From the NCBI RefSeq assembly GCF_005222705.1, contig NZ_STGF01000009.1:180976-244975 (forward strand): DNA of 64,000 bases, in the 5' to 3' direction. The first letter of the stretch is position 1. Every line of letters begins with the position of its first letter. A program made the position numbers and the translations under genes. Source of the stretch: Paenibacillus sp. SY21-1. Its GTDB lineage: Bacteria > Bacillota > Bacilli > Paenibacillales > Paenibacillaceae. The notes beneath the pieces are model-generated. The model worked only from the letters and a program-made list of their open reading frames with translations. It searched no databases and was not told where the DNA came from. Below, piece after piece: positions 53,425 through 62,988 of this stretch.

Positions 53425-54648
53425 ATGGCTTTTCAACGAGAAGAATGTACACAGCACGAAACAGCCCCCTTGCAGCATGTATTGGCTGATATGCATGTTC
53501 ATATCGGCAGCAGCGCCAGCGGTCTGCCGATTAAGATAAGCGCGAGCCGCAAGCTGACGTTTCAATCAATCGCCCATGAGGCTTCTGCACGCAAGGGGGT
53601 GCGGATGATAGGAGTCATTGACAGTCATTCTCCTCCCGTTCAGGAAGACATTATGCGACTGCTCGATGCTGGTGATATGGAAGAGGAGGCAGGCGGCGGG
53701 ATCAAGTACAAGGATACTGTGCTTATTCTTGGCGTAGAGATGGAAATCCGCGAGCCAGGTGGAGGACCGTTCCATCTGCTCGGCTACTTGCCCAATCTCG
53801 CTGCGATGCAGCAATGGACGAGGTGGCTTGCTGCACGTACGAAAAACATCCAGCTTAGCTCGCAACGTGTTCAGGGAACAGCGCGTGAGCTGCAGACAGC
53901 CTTGCTGGAGCTTGGGGGTATACTTGTACCTGCGCATGTATTTACGCCGCATCGCGGGCTGCTGGGCTGTTCGGCAGATCATGTTGCCGATCGGCTTGAC
54001 CCTAACGGACTTGCGGCGATTGAACTTGGACTAAGCGCAGATACGAATATGGCGAATCGGCTGTCCCAACTGGACGATTATCCGTTTCTGACCAACTCGG
54101 ATGCGCACTCGACCGGAATGATCGCAAGGGAATGCAACGAGCTGCTCATTGCGGAGCCTTCTTTTGCCGAGCTGTATCAAGCGTTGCGGCGTGCGGCTGG
54201 CCGGGGAATTGTAGCCAACTACGGCTTGCATCCGCGACTTGGCAAATACCACACAACGTGGTGCAGCGCATGCCAGAAGGCCTTCCCTGATAGTTCCGCC
54301 GGCATAGGCGTTTGTCCGCAATGTGGCGGTAGCAAGCTGGTGCGCGGCGTAGCAGGCAGAGTAGAGCAGCTAGCTGATCGGGGAGAAGAATTCGGGAAGC
54401 GCCCTCCCTATCGACATCTGATTCCACTCTCTTTTTTTCCGGGAGTTGGATCGAGGATGATGGATCGACTGCTCGGCGAGGTCGGAACCGAAATGGATAT
54501 TTTATTGCGGGTGGGACGGGAGGAACTCGCCAAAGCAGCAGGGGACAGGCTTGCTGAGCTGATTATCGCGGCCCGTGAGCAGCGGGTATCGTTTATATCC
54601 GGCAGCGGCGGAGCTTATGGCAAGCTAGTGGCGGATAAGACCATTTAG
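53425..54648 (+). CDS. Endonuclease Q-like PHP-domain protein
   Basis: A 407-residue protein of the EndoQ type, which nicks DNA 5' of deaminated bases. An N-terminal PHP metal-dependent domain has ADMHVHIGSS, GVIDSHS and the TNSDAHS site; a zinc finger follows (CSACQKAF...CPQCGG), then a helix-hairpin-helix-like tail (PGVGSRMMDRLL). ATG 53425 follows GAGGAGGG. A Fur box precedes it and iron-uptake genes follow on the same strand, an unexpected setting for a repair enzyme. Confidence 0.75.
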   Translation: MAFQREECTQHETAPLQHVLADMHVHIGSSASGLPIKISASRKLTFQSIAHEASARKGVRMIGVIDSHSPPVQEDIMRLLDAGDMEEEAGGGIKYKDTVLILGVEMEIREPGGGPFHLLGYLPNLAAMQQWTRWLAARTKNIQLSSQRVQGTARELQTALLELGGILVPAHVFTPHRGLLGCSADHVADRLDPNGLAAIELGLSADTNMANRLSQLDDYPFLTNSDAHSTGMIARECNELLIAEPSFAELYQALRRAAGRGIVANYGLHPRLGKYHTTWCSACQKAFPDSSAGIGVCPQCGGSKLVRGVAGRVEQLADRGEEFGKRPPYRHLIPLSFFPGVGSRMMDRLLGEVGTEMDILLRVGREELAKAAGDRLAELIIAAREQRVSFISGSGGAYGKLVADKTI

Positions 54649-54789
54649 TCCCTGAATATAGTTGCTATATCGGATGAATTGTTTTTGAATACGCCGCAAC
54701 CGTAGGCGCCAAGGATTACAGCTTCCTGTTTGTATAATACGAAATTAATTGGTACGCTTCCCCATAATGAATAGTTGGAGGCCAAAGGT

Positions 54790-56445
54790 ATGGGTAACAT
54801 TTTATCGGAATGGGTTAAATCTCACTTTCCGCTATATACGGCCGACGGCATCCATTCCCTGTACAGCACCTCCGATTATCCGGTGTTCAACATTGACGAG
54901 CGTTTGGTCGTAATAATTGCTGTCGCCAGCGGCAACGGTACACTTACAATCGGCAATCAAGCTTATGAGCTAACGGAAGGAAGCGTCATCCTTCTGCCGT
55001 CTTATAGCAATGCAGTGTTAGCGGCTCCCCCGGCGCAGCCACTCCACGCTTACAAGCTATTGCTGGGTACGAGGGAACAGACCAGGCCATTTCCAGCAGG
55101 CGCAATGATCCGAACTAGCGAGGTGGCATCCAGCTCAACGGTCACTTTTGTTCAGTACGAGCCTGCCATTGTCGCTTGGATGGAAGAGCTGTATATGCAC
55201 CGCTTACCTGCGCATGAAGCTCGTCATGTATGGAATCAAATCATTTTCCACCAGATCGTATTGAAGCTTCTGGAGCATCAGGAGGCCAGATTTGCGGTCA
55301 ATGAAGAGCCTTCCATGGGACGCAGCATCGACTATCTTGAAAATCATTTTCACGACAAAATATCCCGGGAGCAGCTTGCCTCCATCGCTGGTGTAAGCCC
55401 TTCTCACTATTCGTTCCTATTCAAACAGATAACCGGTTTCTCTCCTAATGAATATCTTTCGAGGCTACGGCTGCACCGGGCGATGGAACTATTGATTAGC
55501 GGTTCAGGCACGCTTAGAGAGATCGCGCTGAAGGTAGGCTATAAGGATGAGTTTTACCTTAGCCGCCGTTTCAAGCAGCAGACGGGCGCCGCGCCTTCCG
55601 GCTACAATCGTGTCACGTTCCAGCGTGTAGCCGTGCTGCTTGCCCCGTATTCCAGTCATTTGCTTCTACTCGGCTTGGAGCCGTCGGTTACGATTTCGGA
55701 AAGCAGTGAATATTTGAATGCGGCTGATATGGAGCCTCCACAGTCCATGTTCTTTCTGAATACGGATTCCTCTGCCGAGCAAGTGACCTCGATTTTGATT
55801 GAGAAGAGGATAGAGCTGATCGTTGCAGCTAATGAACATTTTGATCAGTACGGCCTGAATCCACGACATTTGCGGGCTGCCGCGCCAATTGTGGAAATTT
55901 CATGGATGGGGCTGGGCTGGAAGGATCATTTGCGTCTTATTGCAAGAGCTATTCAGAGGAGCGATCGGGCAGAGACGTGGCTTGCTGCTTTTGAGAGGGA
56001 GGAGCGGGAGGGGAGGGAAATGCTTCATCGACATGAGGCTGACAAGGAAACCGTGTCGATTTTCGTTATTAAGCCGGACAAACTGCTCGTTTATGGGGCG
56101 CGCAATGCCGGATATGTTATTTATCAGTCGCTTGGTCTGCAGCCGCCTGCCATTATCGCCAGGGAGATCAAGCAGCATGGGGAGCGGTTCCATTCCTTGC
56201 CAATTGAGCTTTCGGAGCTGTTGAATTACGCGGGGGATCGACTATTAGTCATTGTATTTCCGGATGAAAGAGGGTCGACCGCACATTCCGAGCTTGTTTT
56301 CCGCTCCCCTTACTGGCTCTCGTTGCCTGCCGTTGAAGGGGGCCGCGTGAGTCAGCTTGAGATGGATGATTGGATACCTTATAATCCGGTTTCCATTCGC
56401 CTGCAGCTTCATCGGGCAATAGCATTATTCACGGGGCATCAATAA
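54790..56445 (+). CDS. Btr-like AraC regulator fused to a binding-protein domain
   Basis: A 551-residue regulator in three parts. An N-terminal cupin-like domain (1-160) is followed by an AraC double HTH (about 180-278; ISREQLASIAGVSPSHYSFLFKQ, LREIALKVGYKDEFYLSRRFKQ). The C-terminal region (about 285-545) resembles an iron-siderophore binding protein. Bacillus Btr (YbbB) has this layout and activates siderophore uptake when it binds bacillibactin. The downstream binding-protein gene is the likely target. ATG 54790 follows TTGGAGG. Confidence 0.85.
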   Translation: MGNILSEWVKSHFPLYTADGIHSLYSTSDYPVFNIDERLVVIIAVASGNGTLTIGNQAYELTEGSVILLPSYSNAVLAAPPAQPLHAYKLLLGTREQTRPFPAGAMIRTSEVASSSTVTFVQYEPAIVAWMEELYMHRLPAHEARHVWNQIIFHQIVLKLLEHQEARFAVNEEPSMGRSIDYLENHFHDKISREQLASIAGVSPSHYSFLFKQITGFSPNEYLSRLRLHRAMELLISGSGTLREIALKVGYKDEFYLSRRFKQQTGAAPSGYNRVTFQRVAVLLAPYSSHLLLLGLEPSVTISESSEYLNAADMEPPQSMFFLNTDSSAEQVTSILIEKRIELIVAANEHFDQYGLNPRHLRAAAPIVEISWMGLGWKDHLRLIARAIQRSDRAETWLAAFEREEREGREMLHRHEADKETVSIFVIKPDKLLVYGARNAGYVIYQSLGLQPPAIIAREIKQHGERFHSLPIELSELLNYAGDRLLVIVFPDERGSTAHSELVFRSPYWLSLPAVEGGRVSQLEMDDWIPYNPVSIRLQLHRAIALFTGHQ

Positions 56446-56497
56446 TACAAGTCTATTCTCCAACAAAAAGGCATGGAAATGGCGCATATCGGGTCAC

Positions 56498-56529
56498 TAT
56501 AATAGTGAATGCGAATGATTTTCATAATC
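56498..56529 (+). promoter_or_regulatory. Promoter with overlapping Fur box
   Basis: TATAAT at 56498-56503 (a TGGAAA -35-like hexamer 18 bases earlier) and a 19-bp Fur-box-like site at 56511-56529 that matches the consensus at 14 of 19 positions. Fur would block transcription at the start site when iron is plentiful. Confidence 0.7.
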
Positions 56530-56549
56530 AGAAGGGGAGAGTAGCAGTC

Positions 56550-57515
56550 ATGAAAAAGCTTTTATTGCCGGTTATCTTATGCCTGGTTCTTGTAATGAGC
56601 GCTTGTGGAGGCAATCAGGAAGGCAATGCTGACTCGGGTTCAACTAACGCAAGCGAAGGGGAAAGCGGCGCCGCTCAGCCTTCCGCCAATGCGGAAGCAG
56701 CTACATTTACCTATGAGTCGGAAAATGGACCGATAGAGGTTCCCACTCATCCGCAGCGGGTCGTCGTGCTGACGAGATTTTTGACGGGCAATGTGATGGC
56801 GCTGGGCGTACCGCTTGTTGGCGTAGATGAAATGTCCAAATCGAACCCATTTTTTGAAGAGAGATTAAAAGATATTGAAGCGGTATCCGAGGAGTCTGTA
56901 GAGAAAATCATGGCGCTGGAGCCGGATCTGATTATCGGGCTGGACGAAATAACAAACTTTGAGAAATTTCAGCAAATTGCGCCTACGGTTACATTTACGT
57001 ACAACAGGTTGAATTATTTGGATCTGCAGCTCGAAGTCGGCAAGTTGCTGAACAAAGAGAAGGAAGCGCAGGCTTGGGTCGACGATTTTTCAGCACGGAC
57101 GAAGCAGGCAGGGAAAGAAATAACGGAAAAGCTTGGGGAGGGCGCAACCGTCTCGGTTATTGAAACCTTCAACAAACAATTGTATGTATACGGCTATAAC
57201 TTTGGACGCGGCACCGAGCTTCTCTACGGGGATTTGAATTTCAGCTTGCCGGAGAAAGTGAAGGAAGCGACCAAAGCGGACGGCTATCTGGCCTTATCCA
57301 CTGAAGTGCTGGAGGATTACCTTGGCGATTATGTTATTTTCAGCAAAGATGCGGATCAAGATAATTCCTTTCAGGATACGGAAGTATACAAGAGAGTGCC
57401 AGCCGTTGTAAACAATCGTGTATACGAGGTGGATGCGAAAAGCTTCTACTTTAACGATCCGCTTAGCCTAGAATACCAGCTGGAATTTTTCATAAAAACG
57501 TTCCTCGGCAAATAG
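56550..57515 (+). CDS. Iron-siderophore-binding lipoprotein (FeuA-like)
   Basis: A 321-residue lipoprotein with a lipobox (LVMSAC), a low-complexity linker, and the TroA/FepB-type fold (HPQRVVVLTRFLTGNVMALGVPLVGV, IMALEPDLIIGL, VYEVDAKSFYFNDP). It captures ferric siderophore for an ABC importer. No permease or ATPase is nearby. ATG 56550 is used, as GAAGGGGAGAG lies upstream; an earlier in-frame GTG sits inside the Fur box. Confidence 0.85.
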   Translation: MKKLLLPVILCLVLVMSACGGNQEGNADSGSTNASEGESGAAQPSANAEAATFTYESENGPIEVPTHPQRVVVLTRFLTGNVMALGVPLVGVDEMSKSNPFFEERLKDIEAVSEESVEKIMALEPDLIIGLDEITNFEKFQQIAPTVTFTYNRLNYLDLQLEVGKLLNKEKEAQAWVDDFSARTKQAGKEITEKLGEGATVSVIETFNKQLYVYGYNFGRGTELLYGDLNFSLPEKVKEATKADGYLALSTEVLEDYLGDYVIFSKDADQDNSFQDTEVYKRVPAVVNNRVYEVDAKSFYFNDPLSLEYQLEFFIKTFLGK

Positions 57516-57531
57516 GAGCTCATCCCAACGA

Positions 57532-57572
57532 GAAAAAGCGTACCTTCATCTAAAGATGCCGGTACGCTTTTG
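57532..57572. terminator. Terminator after the siderophore-binding gene
   Basis: AAAAGCGTACC pairs with GGTACGCTTTT, inner CATC/GATG; usable from both sides. Confidence 0.85.
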
Positions 57573-57602
57573 TCGCTTGCCAAGACAAGTCATGTTTCAC
57601 CG

Positions 57603-57911
57603 CTACATCCATTGTTCTCCCCATTTTTGAATGGATTCGATGACCGGCTCAAGCTCCCGCCCTTTTTCTGTTAACACATACTCGATTCTAACCGGCATTT
57701 CCGGATAAACCTTGCGCTCGACAATTGCAATCGTTTCCAGTTCTTTCATGCGATCCGTCAGCATTTTGTCGCTCATTTCGGGGATTTGTTCCTTGATCTC
57801 TTTGAACCGTTTAGGTCCACCGAGTAACACCCTGATAATTCTCCCCGTCCACTTCTTGCCTAATACATCTGCAGCGGCTTCATACTTCGGGCACATTGTC
57901 GAATAATCCAA
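57603..57911 (-). CDS. HxlR family transcriptional regulator
   Basis: A 102-residue winged-helix regulator of the HxlR type: CPKYEAAADVLGKKWTGRIIRVLLGGP, FKEIKEQIPEMSDKMLTDRMKELE, EYVLTEKGRELEPVI. The start TTG 57911 gives the family's usual DYSTMCPKY N-terminus and has GGGG 7-8 bases upstream; a longer frame to 58001 is improbable. Its neighbour at 58104 is divergent and may be a target. Confidence 0.85.
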   Translation of the reverse strand: MDYSTMCPKYEAAADVLGKKWTGRIIRVLLGGPKRFKEIKEQIPEMSDKMLTDRMKELETIAIVERKVYPEMPVRIEYVLTEKGRELEPVIESIQKWGEQWM

Positions 57912-58103
57912 CCGAATCACCCCGTTTCTTCTGCATCCATTGTACCATATGAACACACTAAAAGTAAGTGCGCAGATTCGTTCAACGTTGTCTCCTTCCA
58001 TCGGTATTTAACACAGAATGAAGACTATGTATAGCAAAAAATTTTATATCATAATATGCTTTTCTTAGACATCGATGTATGAATATCCAGAAGGAGAAAA
58101 AGT

Positions 58104-59075
58104 ATGAATAAAAGAATGACGGATTTCGAAAGCCTAATTAAAAAAGACTACGGTAATATTGCGGGTATTGTGGTCCTGCATGGCGGAGAAAAGGGATATG
58201 AGGGCTATTTTGACGGCTACACCGCTGACGATACCATCCATATTGCATCGGTGACAAAGAGTATTTTTTCTGCTCTGATTGGCATTGCCATAGACAAAGG
58301 CTATATAAAAAGTATAGAGCAGAGAGTATTGGAATTTTTCCCGGATTACTTGGTCAAACGCGGCGGAAAAACGATACAGAATGTCACGATAAAAAACTTG
58401 CTGACAATGACTGCACCGTATAAGTACAAGTGGGAGCCATATACAAAGGTTTATTCAAGCGATAGTTGGACACAAGCTGCGCTGGACTTGTTGGGCGGTA
58501 AGAGCGGTATGGGAGGGTTCAACTATTCCACCATTGGTATGCAGATTTTGTCAGGCATACTTACAAATGCAACAGGCCAATCGGTTCTTGATTTTGCCAC
58601 AAAAAATCTATTTGAGCCACTTGAAATTAAAGCGCCCAATCATGCGGTTATCCATTGTAAAGAGGAGTATTTCGCTTTCCTTAAGGACCGATATGTTCGC
58701 GGCTGGGTGGCGGATCCCAAAGGCACGAACTCCGCTGGTTGGGGACTTGCTTTAACTCCGCGGGATATGGCGAAAATCGGTCAGTTATACTTAAATGGAG
58801 GCTGGTGGAACGGAAAGGCGTTGCTATCCTCACAATGGATCGAAGACAGTACCAAAGAAAGCAATCGATGGGGAGAGCTGCCATACGGCTATTTATGGTG
58901 GATTGTTAACCGCAACGAACTTGGTTGTTATGCAGCTTTGGGCGACGGCGGAAATACGATTTTCGTAGATCCCGAGAAGAAAATGGTCATTGCTATCGCC
59001 TCTCGTTTTATGCCGCGCGCGAAGAACAGAATTGAATTGATTGAAAAGCATATCTTACCGTTATTTGAAGATTAA
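58104..59075 (+). CDS. Beta-lactamase-fold serine hydrolase
   Basis: A 323-residue class C beta-lactamase / penicillin-binding-protein-like hydrolase. The active-site SxxK is S49-VT-K52 (ASVTKSIFS); the second motif is YST in FNYSTIGMQ. No signal peptide, so it is probably cytoplasmic and more likely an esterase or peptidase than a lactamase. ATG 58104 follows AAGGAGAAA. Confidence 0.85.
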   Translation: MNKRMTDFESLIKKDYGNIAGIVVLHGGEKGYEGYFDGYTADDTIHIASVTKSIFSALIGIAIDKGYIKSIEQRVLEFFPDYLVKRGGKTIQNVTIKNLLTMTAPYKYKWEPYTKVYSSDSWTQAALDLLGGKSGMGGFNYSTIGMQILSGILTNATGQSVLDFATKNLFEPLEIKAPNHAVIHCKEEYFAFLKDRYVRGWVADPKGTNSAGWGLALTPRDMAKIGQLYLNGGWWNGKALLSSQWIEDSTKESNRWGELPYGYLWWIVNRNELGCYAALGDGGNTIFVDPEKKMVIAIASRFMPRAKNRIELIEKHILPLFED

Positions 59076-59225
59076 AAGGTTTACTGCCTAAGCGATTTTC
59101 TCTTTGGTGAAAAATCAGGACGTATTGCCCAGCTGAATGAAATGGAAGAATACGTGAAGGTAACATTCATGCACGATCTGACGAACGAAATATGTTGCCG
59201 CTCATGTTTACTGAAGGGTGCCTGA
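59076..59225 (+). other. Coding-like remnant without start
   Basis: A frame through this gap reads plausibly (LFGEKSGRIAQLNEMEEYV, then HDLTNEICC) and stops at TGA 59223-59225, but it has no start codon with a ribosome site. It may be the 3' remnant of a lost gene. Not identified. Confidence 0.3.
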
Positions 59226-59239
59226 TCCAATGGCAGCGT

Positions 59240-60682
59240 TTATATACAGATTTCTTTAATCAGATCAGCCAATTTGGATATCCCCCACTCCAGTTCATGC
59301 ATCTTGGCGTAGGCATAGGAAATACGCAAGAAGCTGCCCGCGCTTCGATCATAAATGGACCCCGGATTTAACAAAATCCCTGCTTTGAATGCGCGGTCAA
59401 ACAGCATTTGAATCGGTACATCCACTGTAAGTCGGACCCAAATGTAAAAACCGCCTGAAGGTACCGACCATGTTGCAATTCCTAATAAATAAGCGTTCAA
59501 CAACTGAATGGTTAAATCCCGTCTTCCTTTCAGTTGTGCTCTAATATGTGTCGCATGCTCTTGGTATAAGCCGCTTTTCATCCATTCGGCTGCGGCCCAT
59601 TGGGATATTGAGCTTGAACCGTAATCAAACTGCATTTTGATATCGGCTAACCGCTCGATCACCGGTTCCGGTGCGACAACCCAACCAACTCTTAGTCCCG
59701 GACTTAAGGATTTGGATAAGCTTCCCAGGTACAGCACCAATGCATTTGGGTCCCTTGCCTTGAGCGGCAAAGGCGGAGGCTCATCGAACCATAGCTCTCT
59801 ATACACATCATCTTCAATGATGGGGAGTCCCTCATCCGAACAAACCTTCATGAGTTCTTGGCGTCTAGTCTCTGGCATCAGACAGCCTGTTGGATTGTGA
59901 AAAGAAGGAATAGTATAAAGCAGTGAAGCGTTATAGCCCTTTTTGTAACGGCTTATCAAACTTGTCTGTATGCCCTCTATGTCCATGGGTACACCAATCA
60001 TTTTAATGGCGTTTGATTGAAACACATGTACGGAATATAAATAAGAAGGCTTTTCTGCAAGGATGGATGCGCCTCTTTGCAGCAATCCCATAGCTATTAG
60101 CTGTAATCCTTGGAGTGCACCGGATACGATCAGAATATTGGAAGGAGAGGTGTGGATGTTGAGTCCACGCAAGTATTCCACAACTTGTTCCCGCAAATGT
60201 CGGTTCCCCTTTGGCTCTTCGTAGCCCAACGAAAATGAATTTTCTGTAAGTTTATTGAAAATCCGCTTCATCTGTTCAATGGGAAGCAAATCCGGGGAAA
60301 GCTCTCCAGTCCCTAGCCGGATCATTCCTTTATGAAATTCTGCGCGGTTAATGTGCTGGATGGCAGGTTGATTCGGATAATAAGTGCCTTCTTGCACATA
60401 AGAGCTCCAATCTGGAGGAGGCGATGCTGCGAGCAGACTCCATGTGTTATTAATGACTTTAGTTCCACCTTTGGTGTTGCCCTGAAGCAATCCCTCGGCC
60501 GTTAAATCGCTCAGTGCGCTTACAACTGTACTTCGATTCACGTTAAAAAGCTCAGCCAGCGCGCGCTGAGAGGGAATTTTAGTTCCCACAGCCCACTCGC
60601 CAAGCGATATTTTATTTTTCATGAATTTTTTGATTTGGATATACAATGGAGTTTCGGATGAGAAGTCCGGTTTCCAGTCCAT
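59240..60682 (-). CDS. MocR/PdxR-type regulator (GntR HTH + aminotransferase domain)
   Basis: A 480-residue fusion: GntR winged HTH at about 10-75 (LYIQIKKFMKNKISLGEW, PSQRALAELFNVNRSTVVSAL) and a class I aminotransferase-fold domain with the PLP lysine in GSLSKSLSPGLRVGW. Such proteins sense PLP or an amino compound. ATG 60682 follows AAAGGAGGG. It is divergent from the LysE exporter, 128 bp away, which it probably controls. Confidence 0.9.
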   Translation of the reverse strand: MDWKPDFSSETPLYIQIKKFMKNKISLGEWAVGTKIPSQRALAELFNVNRSTVVSALSDLTAEGLLQGNTKGGTKVINNTWSLLAASPPPDWSSYVQEGTYYPNQPAIQHINRAEFHKGMIRLGTGELSPDLLPIEQMKRIFNKLTENSFSLGYEEPKGNRHLREQVVEYLRGLNIHTSPSNILIVSGALQGLQLIAMGLLQRGASILAEKPSYLYSVHVFQSNAIKMIGVPMDIEGIQTSLISRYKKGYNASLLYTIPSFHNPTGCLMPETRRQELMKVCSDEGLPIIEDDVYRELWFDEPPPLPLKARDPNALVLYLGSLSKSLSPGLRVGWVVAPEPVIERLADIKMQFDYGSSSISQWAAAEWMKSGLYQEHATHIRAQLKGRRDLTIQLLNAYLLGIATWSVPSGGFYIWVRLTVDVPIQMLFDRAFKAGILLNPGSIYDRSAGSFLRISYAYAKMHELEWGISKLADLIKEICI

Positions 60683-60810
60683 ATGAAATTTCCCTCCTTT
60701 GAGCCTAGTATAACATTTGGTTGGTTTGCTCATCATCCATTTGGATGGAGACGAAATGCAGGATCAATCTATACTAGAGAGTATTCGTTACAAATGAGGA
60801 GAATATAATC

Positions 60811-61419
60811 ATGCTGGAAATAGTATTGCAAGGAATACTTTTAGGTTTTGGGCTTATTCTGCCTTTAGGGGTACAAAATTTGTTTGTATTCAATCAAGGT
60901 GCAACTCAACCTTCCTATTTGAGAGCATTGCCTGCTGTCATCACGGCGTCCGTTTGTGATACGATTCTAATCTCTACAGCGGTTCTAGGTTTGTCTCTAG
61001 TCGTATTAACCTTCTCTTGGCTAAAGGCAGTCCTCTATGGATTCGGATTTTTCTTTTTAATTTATATGGGATGGGTCATCTGGAGGAGTGAGCCTATCGA
61101 GAGTACAATGCAACGACGAAGTGAACCCAAAAAACAAATTCTGTTTGCCGCTTCTGTATCCTTAATGAATCCTCACGCTATTCTGGATACAATCGGGGTC
61201 ATTGGTATTAACTCTTTGAATTATAGCGGTGCAGAAAAATGGGTGTTCACGGTCAGCATTATTCTGGTCTCCTGGATTTGGTTTTTTGGATTAGCGTTCG
61301 CTGGTCGCCAGGCGGTAAAATTTGATTCTAGAGGCAAGTTCATTTCCCTATTAAATAAGGCTTCGGCAATCATTATCTGGGGGCTGGCTATCTACATGGG
61401 GTTATCACTATGGCGCTAG
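60811..61419 (+). CDS. LysE/ArgO family amino acid exporter
   Basis: A 202-residue membrane protein with six hydrophobic segments and the LysE start (GILLGFGLILPLGVQNLFVFNQG). The SLMNPHAILDTIGVIG segment is typical of ArgO/LysE. It exports basic amino acids in known members. ATG 60811 follows GAGGAG. Control by the divergent MocR regulator is likely. Confidence 0.9.
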   Translation: MLEIVLQGILLGFGLILPLGVQNLFVFNQGATQPSYLRALPAVITASVCDTILISTAVLGLSLVVLTFSWLKAVLYGFGFFFLIYMGWVIWRSEPIESTMQRRSEPKKQILFAASVSLMNPHAILDTIGVIGINSLNYSGAEKWVFTVSIILVSWIWFFGLAFAGRQAVKFDSRGKFISLLNKASAIIIWGLAIYMGLSLWR

Positions 61420-61495
61420 GCGGCTAATTATTTATTGTCAATACTGTTAAGAATAAACCAAACGACGAATATTACGAGAGAGGTGTCTATTTAAA

Positions 61496-61921
61496 ATGGA
61501 ATCGAGTCAACGTACGAAAATAACTGTGCAAGCCGTCATTCAAGCCCCTGTCGAAAAGGTATGGAGCTATTGGACTGAGCCGAATCATATTACGAAGTGG
61601 AACCAAGCGTCCGAGGACTGGCATGCGCCGAGAGCCGAAAACGATCTGCGGGTCGGCGGCAAGTTTTTGACACGAATGGAAGCAAAGGATGGCAGCATGG
61701 GCTTTGATTTTGGCGGCGTCTACGATGTCGTAAACGGGAATGAAGCGATCGGCTACACCATGGAAGACGGAAGAAGAGTGGATATTGCTTTCGTCGATCA
61801 AGGGAATGAGACCAAGGTCATTGAAACGTTTGACGCGGAAAACTCCAATCCCGTCGAGCTCCAGCAAGCAGGCTGGCAAGCGATTTTGGATAATTTCAAA
61901 GCCTATACCGAAAAAAACTAA
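61496..61921 (+). CDS. SRPBCC (AHSA1-like) domain protein
   Basis: A 141-residue START/AHSA1-fold protein: VQAVIQAPVEKVWSYWTEPNHITKWN, then GGKFLTRME and a C-terminal helix. The fold binds hydrophobic ligands; the role of this one is unknown. ATG 61496 has GAGAGGTG upstream. Stands alone with its own terminator. Confidence 0.85.
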   Translation: MESSQRTKITVQAVIQAPVEKVWSYWTEPNHITKWNQASEDWHAPRAENDLRVGGKFLTRMEAKDGSMGFDFGGVYDVVNGNEAIGYTMEDGRRVDIAFVDQGNETKVIETFDAENSNPVELQQAGWQAILDNFKAYTEKN

Positions 61922-61929
61922 TCATGGAT

Positions 61930-61968
61930 AAGAAGACGCCGGGAAAGATGTCCGACGTCTTTCTTTTT
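61930..61968 (+). terminator. Terminator after the SRPBCC gene
   Basis: AAGAAGACG pairs with CGTCTTTCTT (one bulge), then TTTTT. Confidence 0.6.
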
Positions 61969-62040
61969 GAACACTAGTACCTTGACCGCGTAGCATTTTA
62001 GAATTACCCTCTTAAGTAGAAGTATATGGGAGGGTTACCA

Positions 62041-62648
62041 ATGTACAAAAAATATACGATTGAACGGAGTCCAGAAGAGCGAGAGCAGATTAATAAGTTT
62101 ATTCATGACAATAAGACTACATTTTGTTATTGGCTGATGAGAGCCAAGGACCGATTCCGAAGCAGACTGAAATTGCCCAACGTGTCGGTGTCAGCGACGT
62201 TACCGTTCATCATACAATTAAAGACTATTGTACGCATGGACTGAAATCGACAATTCACTATCGGCAGCGCCCCAATCCCGGTCGTCCGGCTGCGATTATC
62301 GGAGAAGAGGAAGCTCGCATCCTTGCACTGGCGTGCTCTGAGCCACTATCCGGATATGCCCGCTGGACAGTACGTCTTCTGACAAGTCGTGTGGTAGAAC
62401 TGGGCATTATGGAGTCTTTCGGACGGGTAACCATTCGCCAACGTTAAAAAACGAAACGTAAGCCTCATTTAAAAAAGCAATGGTGCATACCCGCAAAAGC
62501 CAATGCTGAATTTGTCGCCCGCATGGAAGACGTGCTTGAAACCTACGTTCTCCCGTATGATCCCGAAATCCCGCTCATTTGTATGGATGAGCAACCTGTG
62601 CAACTGCTCGATCATCCTATGGATAACTTGAACACACATACCATTTAG
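62041..62648 (+). pseudogene. Decayed IS630-family transposase
   Basis: Pieces of one transposase in successive frames. The start (MYKKYTIERSPEERE) has a good ribosome site, then a frame change at about 62124-62150. The HTH part runs on (TEIAQRVGVSDVTVHHTIKDY, PNPGRPAAI) to a stop at 62445. A further frame continues KKQWCIPAKANAEFVARMED to LICMDEQP, the first catalytic Asp region. The rest of the DDE domain is missing. It belongs to a different IS630 subgroup from the element at 37384. Confidence 0.8.
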
Positions 62649-62723
62649 TCGTTGTTGGAAGGATAGTTACGTTGCTGTCTTAAATTATTTATTACAGCAA
62701 TTGTATAGCGAGGGGAACAATCT

Positions 62724-62899
62724 ATGGGGGTTAGTTCAAAAGGTAAAAGGAAGTTGGTGTATGGCGGAAGAGCGTATTTAATGTAGTTATAGATGAAGTA
62801 AATATTGCCGAGTACCATTATCTTCTGACTTTAGATGGGCAGGAGTTTAATGATGTTCTACGTTTTTATCCGCGACCTAAATTGAAAGATCGGATGTAA
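62724..62899 (+). pseudogene. Small broken gene
   Basis: An ATG with a GAGGGG site begins MGVSSKGKRKLVYGGRA; a one-base shift near 62775 is needed to continue NVVIDEVNIAEYHYLLTLDG to FYPRPKLKDRM and TAA. Restored, it would be about 58 residues. I recall similar short proteins in bacilli but cannot name a family. Confidence 0.5.
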
Positions 62900-62988
62900 G
62901 TTCATTAACTAACAGGCACGATAATAAAGAATGTCTATGCAAATAAACGGGTTGTCAGAAGTGTTATATTCGATAAAAGAGAGAAGTG

